Shown piece after piece: positions 7,301 to 9,591 of a stretch of 9,591 bases of DNA. Source of the stretch: an uncultured Prevotella sp. (GTDB lineage Bacteria > Bacteroidota > Bacteroidia > Bacteroidales > Bacteroidaceae). The stretch covers positions 1-9,591 of the forward strand of contig USRA01000067.1 of NCBI GenBank assembly GCA_900557035.1. The letters are read 5' to 3'. The notes beneath the pieces are model-generated. The model was not told where the DNA came from, did no database searches, and was given only the letters and a program-made list of their open reading frames with translations. The position numbers were made by a program, and so were the translations under genes. Each line of letters starts with the position of its first letter. The first letter of the stretch is position 1.

Positions 7301-8323
7301 AGAATGCATCTCGAATCGGTTTCTAATGGCAGGAGAAGGAATGTAACTTACTCCGCCATAGAAGGTTCCTATCCAAAGACCGCCCTCCTTATCCGAAGTG
7401 ATGCCATACACGAATCGCTCGGCAGAACTGCGGCTCGGATTATCCACTTCTGAAACCATTCGCCAACTGCGTTTCTGGATATCGTATTCCACCATTCCAT
7501 CATCGCTGCCGATCAGTACGTTGATATTCCGGTCGTTATAGAGCTTGTGGATGTGATGCACGGAATTGTTTACCGAGGCATTAATCAGCTGAATGGTGCT
7601 ACCATCTGTATTCACCTGGAACAATCCATCGTTCCAGGTTCCCACCAGAATGCTTCCATCCGAATTGGCGAGCAAGGCTATTCCATTGAGCCGGGATGCA
7701 TCTCCCTTTAATGGAAATACCCCAAAGGTATCATTCGCCTTATTGAGTCGGACTAGTGATGAAGAAAGATGATTACAGAGAGCCCACACCTGATTGTTTA
7801 CATCCACCAATGTAGCCACTACTTCTCCCTTGCTTCCCTTAATCTGATAATTTCGACATTCATGGGTTATGAGATTGTATCTGAAGAGTCCCTGCCCTAG
7901 GGTAGAAACCCACACGTTACGATTGTCATCAACAGAGAAATAAGAGATGATGGAAGTAATCTGATCGCTCAGCCTCTGAAACTGTTCGGTTTGAAAGTTA
8001 AAGAGGAAGGCTCCCTTGGGTGTACCCACCAGCAGCCCTTCATCGCAGGCTTCCAGCGCACTTACATACTGGTCGAACTTCATCTGCGGGTTATAGAAAT
8101 TCTGTACCTGATAGCCATCATACCGACAGAGGCCGTTATCGGTACCAAACCAGATGAATCCATTCTTATCCTGCACGATGTTTCTCACGGCATTGCTCGG
8201 CAATCCCGTGTTCATCGTGATGGTACGCACCAGCGGCTCCCTCACTATGTTTCTACTCCAGGTAGAAGCAGGCGCCATCGCCATCAGGAAGATGGCAGCT
8301 AAGATTATTATGATCTTTTTCAT
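4328..8323 (-). CDS. Hybrid two-component system sensor/regulator (HTCS)
   Basis: An intact 1331-residue one-protein signalling system. A signal sequence (MKK plus a hydrophobic stretch to about 20) sends the sensor to the periplasm. Fourteen propeller blade motifs of the IWFGT-type (Reg_prop) start near residues 57, 98, 137, 179, 225, 269, 316, 363, 406, 450, 489, 536, 576 and 620, fitting two seven-bladed propellers. A Y_Y_Y domain (about 672-753) and one membrane span (about 758-779) follow. The cytosolic part has a coiled coil (780-808), HisKA with phospho-acceptor His818 (AHEIRTP), HATPase_c (N938/N942; DNGMG 970-974; GTGIG 996-1000), an acidic linker (about 1035-1080), a receiver with Asp1089-1091, phospho-Asp1132, Thr1162 and Lys1184, and an AraC-type helix-turn-helix (about 1224-1328). 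In Bacteroidota such proteins bind oligosaccharides and activate polysaccharide-use genes. No SusC/SusD or glycoside hydrolase is in view, so ligand and targets are unknown. Confidence 0.97.
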   Translation of the reverse strand: MKKIIIILAAIFLMAMAPASTWSRNIVREPLVRTITMNTGLPSNAVRNIVQDKNGFIWFGTDNGLCRYDGYQVQNFYNPQMKFDQYVSALEACDEGLLVGTPKGAFLFNFQTEQFQRLSDQITSIISYFSVDDNRNVWVSTLGQGLFRYNLITHECRNYQIKGSKGEVVATLVDVNNQVWALCNHLSSSLVRLNKANDTFGVFPLKGDASRLNGIALLANSDGSILVGTWNDGLFQVNTDGSTIQLINASVNNSVHHIHKLYNDRNINVLIGSDDGMVEYDIQKRSWRMVSEVDNPSRSSAERFVYGITSDKEGGLWIGTFYGGVSYIPSPAIRNRFEMHSAGTGGQKGNVVGRFAEDARHRIWVATDDAGVDCFDPATDSFVDFPGKQAVARYNVHGLLAEGNDLWIGTYGNGIFRMSLSSGALKPFPSADETLSGSCYCLFRDSKRQLWATSMSGACMQDEQKQIFKKMKSFNSLTIDIKEDKKGNIWFATQGNGLWCYRRNKTWKQYLNDAKDSTSICSNQVNCVQEDSKGRLLVATNMGLCEYQPSSDSFRRIAVDAPSQDFASIIINQDEMWLSSDKGLIKCVPGEPTLLFNRYDGLTCDQFMPNARLLASDGRVYLGTTQGFNTFYPYQVKINHVVPPVAITSLELFNKHVEVGSEKLPESLNHIEQLDLSYDENMINLSFAALSYVSPEKNLYSYMLEGFDKDWVTTSEHRATYTNLPAGTYTFRVKAANNDGVWSQNEAKLKIVVHPPFWWSLPAKILYLLVIGWLIWLYTQSRVKREKRRHQEELDQLEEKQEQEMRDARLQFFTMIAHEIRTPVTLIIGPLENLKEQWQKISESVKDGEAMNQTLNVIDRNAQRLLTLVNQLLDFNKVQQKGLQVHFRLQNISKLMHAVVERFEPTLQQKGARLEVDYPADDFSAIIDSEAITKVISNLMTNATKYTHDYVYLSCRLAEDGEHFIISVEDNGMGISPDEQDKIFAAFYQAHDNKPGTGIGLSIVKNLVEAHHGMVEVKSEEGKGATFIVTLPVNQEDAVVEKESDEARNPISEEDETMMEADGNPDDASTAENEEDAQKGYRPTMLIVDDDEDMRNFVQAHFAKTYRVLTAEDGKQALRILNKSDVTLIVSDWMMPEMDGPEFCRNVRTNPKTSHLPFIMLTAKTDDASKAEGMNYGADIFIEKPFSMKYLEASVNHLIEMRRLLKSKFSHTPLEPIQEIAPTKIDNDFLVQMEKVIEENLSNPEMNVAFLAAQLGMSRSSLFNKIRGLADVTPNEMIQVIRLKKAARLLREKHYRISEVSYMVGFSSPSYFTKCFQKQFGMKPAEFAEMG

Positions 8324-8421
8324 TGTTCTTGTCTTTTCGATTGATGGTGCAAATTTACAAAATTATATTCAAAAGAAAGAGTTCTTAGAAAAGAAAATGA
8401 CAAGAGATTAACCTATCATCA
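8324..8421. other. Gap between S9 peptidase and HTCS genes
   Basis: This 98-bp AT-rich gap separates two minus-strand genes. I see no clear terminator hairpin after the peptidase stop, so read-through into the regulator is possible. A -7-like element (8350-8357) could also start a separate regulator transcript. Confidence 0.5.
8350..8357 (-). promoter_or_regulatory. Putative -7 element for the HTCS gene
   Basis: Read on the minus strand this is TAAATTTG, matching the TAnnTTTG consensus. No TTTG lies at the proper -33 distance: the nearest are too close (12 bp) or imperfect (TTTC at 17 bp). The leader to the ATG at 8323 would be short, roughly 20 nt. A match like this is expected by chance fairly often in AT-rich sequence. 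Confidence 0.4.
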
Positions 8422-9591
8422 TTATTTGCTGTTTACCAGATTCCATTTCGGCGGATTCACGCCCAGCAGATTCTTCACGAAGAAGTCGTAGCGCTTGTGC
8501 TCGCCATAGAGTTCGCCCATGGTATGATGGGCTCCTGGAATCACCACGAGTTCAAAATCCTTGTTGGCTTTCTGCAGGGCATTCACCACCTGATAGGTGC
8601 TCGATGGATCTACGTTGTCGTCTATCTCGCCTACCACCAGCATCAACGGGCGCTCCAGCTTATGGGCATTCTCCACGTTGCTGCACTCCACGTAGCTGGA
8701 ATCAACAGGCCAGCTCATCCATTGCTCGTTCCACCAGATCTTATCCATCCGGTTGTCATGGCAGCCGCAGGCACTATAGGCAGCCTTGTAGAAATCGCCA
8801 TGCAGCAATACGGCGGTAGTACTCTCCTGCCCGCCTGCAGAACAGCCGTAGATAGCTACATTATCTGCATCCATATAAGGATACTTCTTGGCTGCTGCCT
8901 TGATCCAGAGTTCCCGGTCTGGGAATCCGGCATCCTTCAGGTTCTTGTAGCAAACCTCCTCAAACTTCTTGCCGCGATAGGAAGTGCCCATCGCATCGAG
9001 CTGAACTACGATGAAACCGAGTTCGGCAAGCGAAGTGGTGTACCAGTTGTATGGCATGAAACTCTTCGGAGTATAGGCATCGCCCGGACCCGCATAGATA
9101 TATTCGATAACCGGATATTTCTTATTAGGATCGAAATTGGTAGGGCGCTGGATGATGCCCCACATATCCGTCTTGCCATCTCTTCCCTTTGCCACAAACA
9201 CTTCCGGAGCCACCCATCCATGCTTCTTCAGCGTAGCGATATCAGCCGTTTCCAGAGTCTTGACGAGCTTACCCGTCTGCGCATCTCTGAGCACGGTAAC
9301 AGGAGCGGCATCCACTTTCGAATAGGTATCCAGGAGATAACGGTAATCATAGGTGTACTGGGCACTATGATTTCCCTCTTCAGGAGTGAGCGCCACCATA
9401 TTCCTGCCGTCCATACCTATTTTATAATAATGTATCAGATATGGATCCTCATTCCTGTTCACGCCACTAGCCGAGAAATAGATTTCTCCCTTCTTTTCAT
9501 CCACACGCTGGATGCCGCGAACAAACCATTCGCCCTTTGTAATCTGTCGGATAACCTTCGACTTCTGCACATCGTAGAGATAGAGATGATT
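8422..9591 (-). CDS. S9 family (DPP-IV-like) serine peptidase, C-terminal part
   Basis: The frame is open to the right edge, so the start, any signal peptide and most of the beta-propeller lie outside. The visible 389 residues hold the end of a DPP-IV-type propeller (to about residue 125) and the whole alpha/beta-hydrolase domain (prolyl oligopeptidase family). Numbering from the window edge, the nucleophile is Ser251 (YGCSAGG), the acid is Asp324 (EIDDNVDP) and the base is His355 or His356 (PGAHHTMG), so the triad is complete. Relatives cleave dipeptides, or less often tripeptides, from peptide N-termini, often after proline, and are usually exported in Bacteroidota; exact specificity cannot be judged without the propeller residues that bind the N-terminus. 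A GTG at 9568-9570 could be mistaken for a start, but it is an internal Val: the seven codons before it (NHLYLYD) continue the propeller strand. It lies 98 bp upstream of the HTCS gene on the same strand. Confidence 0.9.
   Translation of the reverse strand, partial: NHLYLYDVQKSKVIRQITKGEWFVRGIQRVDEKKGEIYFSASGVNRNEDPYLIHYYKIGMDGRNMVALTPEEGNHSAQYTYDYRYLLDTYSKVDAAPVTVLRDAQTGKLVKTLETADIATLKKHGWVAPEVFVAKGRDGKTDMWGIIQRPTNFDPNKKYPVIEYIYAGPGDAYTPKSFMPYNWYTTSLAELGFIVVQLDAMGTSYRGKKFEEVCYKNLKDAGFPDRELWIKAAAKKYPYMDADNVAIYGCSAGGQESTTAVLLHGDFYKAAYSACGCHDNRMDKIWWNEQWMSWPVDSSYVECSNVENAHKLERPLMLVVGEIDDNVDPSSTYQVVNALQKANKDFELVVIPGAHHTMGELYGEHKRYDFFVKNLLGVNPPKWNLVNSK

Noticed and set aside
9568..9570. GTG as the start of the S9 peptidase
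   Set aside because: The frame stays open to the window edge and the preceding codons (NHLYLYD) fit a propeller strand, so the gene is simply cut by the window.

Overview
The window looks like a chromosomal segment from a Bacteroidota bacterium, most likely the Prevotella/Segatella group (inference). The pointers are a full-length hybrid two-component regulator of the SusR/HTCS type, a Bacteroidota-type S9 dipeptidyl-peptidase, promoters of the TTTG-N20-TAnnTTTG kind, A-rich leaders without Shine-Dalgarno sequences, and moderately GC-rich genes separated by very AT-rich gaps. No mobile element, RNA gene, CRISPR array or phage gene is visible.

Layout from left to right. Bases 1-243 are gene-free and hold a tandem pair of 25-bp repeats and a hairpin that probably terminates transcription in both directions. 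A DMT/EamA-family membrane transporter follows on the minus strand (244-1122). A 271-bp divergent control region (1123-1393) separates it from a plus-strand pair: a LacX-like aldose 1-epimerase (1394-2263), then an OPT-family oligopeptide transporter (2263-4242) whose ATG overlaps the epimerase stop codon by one base. A perfect 16-bp inverted repeat (4281-4322) lies between the convergent ends of the transporter and of the next gene. That gene is a 1331-residue one-protein signalling system on the minus strand (4328-8323): periplasmic double beta-propeller, Y_Y_Y domain, one membrane span, histidine kinase, receiver and AraC-type DNA-binding domain. Upstream of it on the same strand, running off the right edge, is the C-terminal part of a DPP-IV-like serine peptidase (8422-9591).

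How the parts may work together is inference. The S9 peptidase could release di/tripeptides in the periplasm and the OPT protein could import small peptides, giving a peptide-use neighbourhood. The hybrid regulator lies between them, with no SusC/SusD or glycoside hydrolase in the window, so its ligand and targets cannot be read from this context. The epimerase-transporter pair looks like a translationally coupled operon with its own promoter. All complete genes are intact, with catalytic or signalling residues present where the family has known ones. I see no convincing new system; the most interesting non-coding signal is a set of three evenly spaced TTTCGAG motifs over the putative promoter of the DMT transporter.
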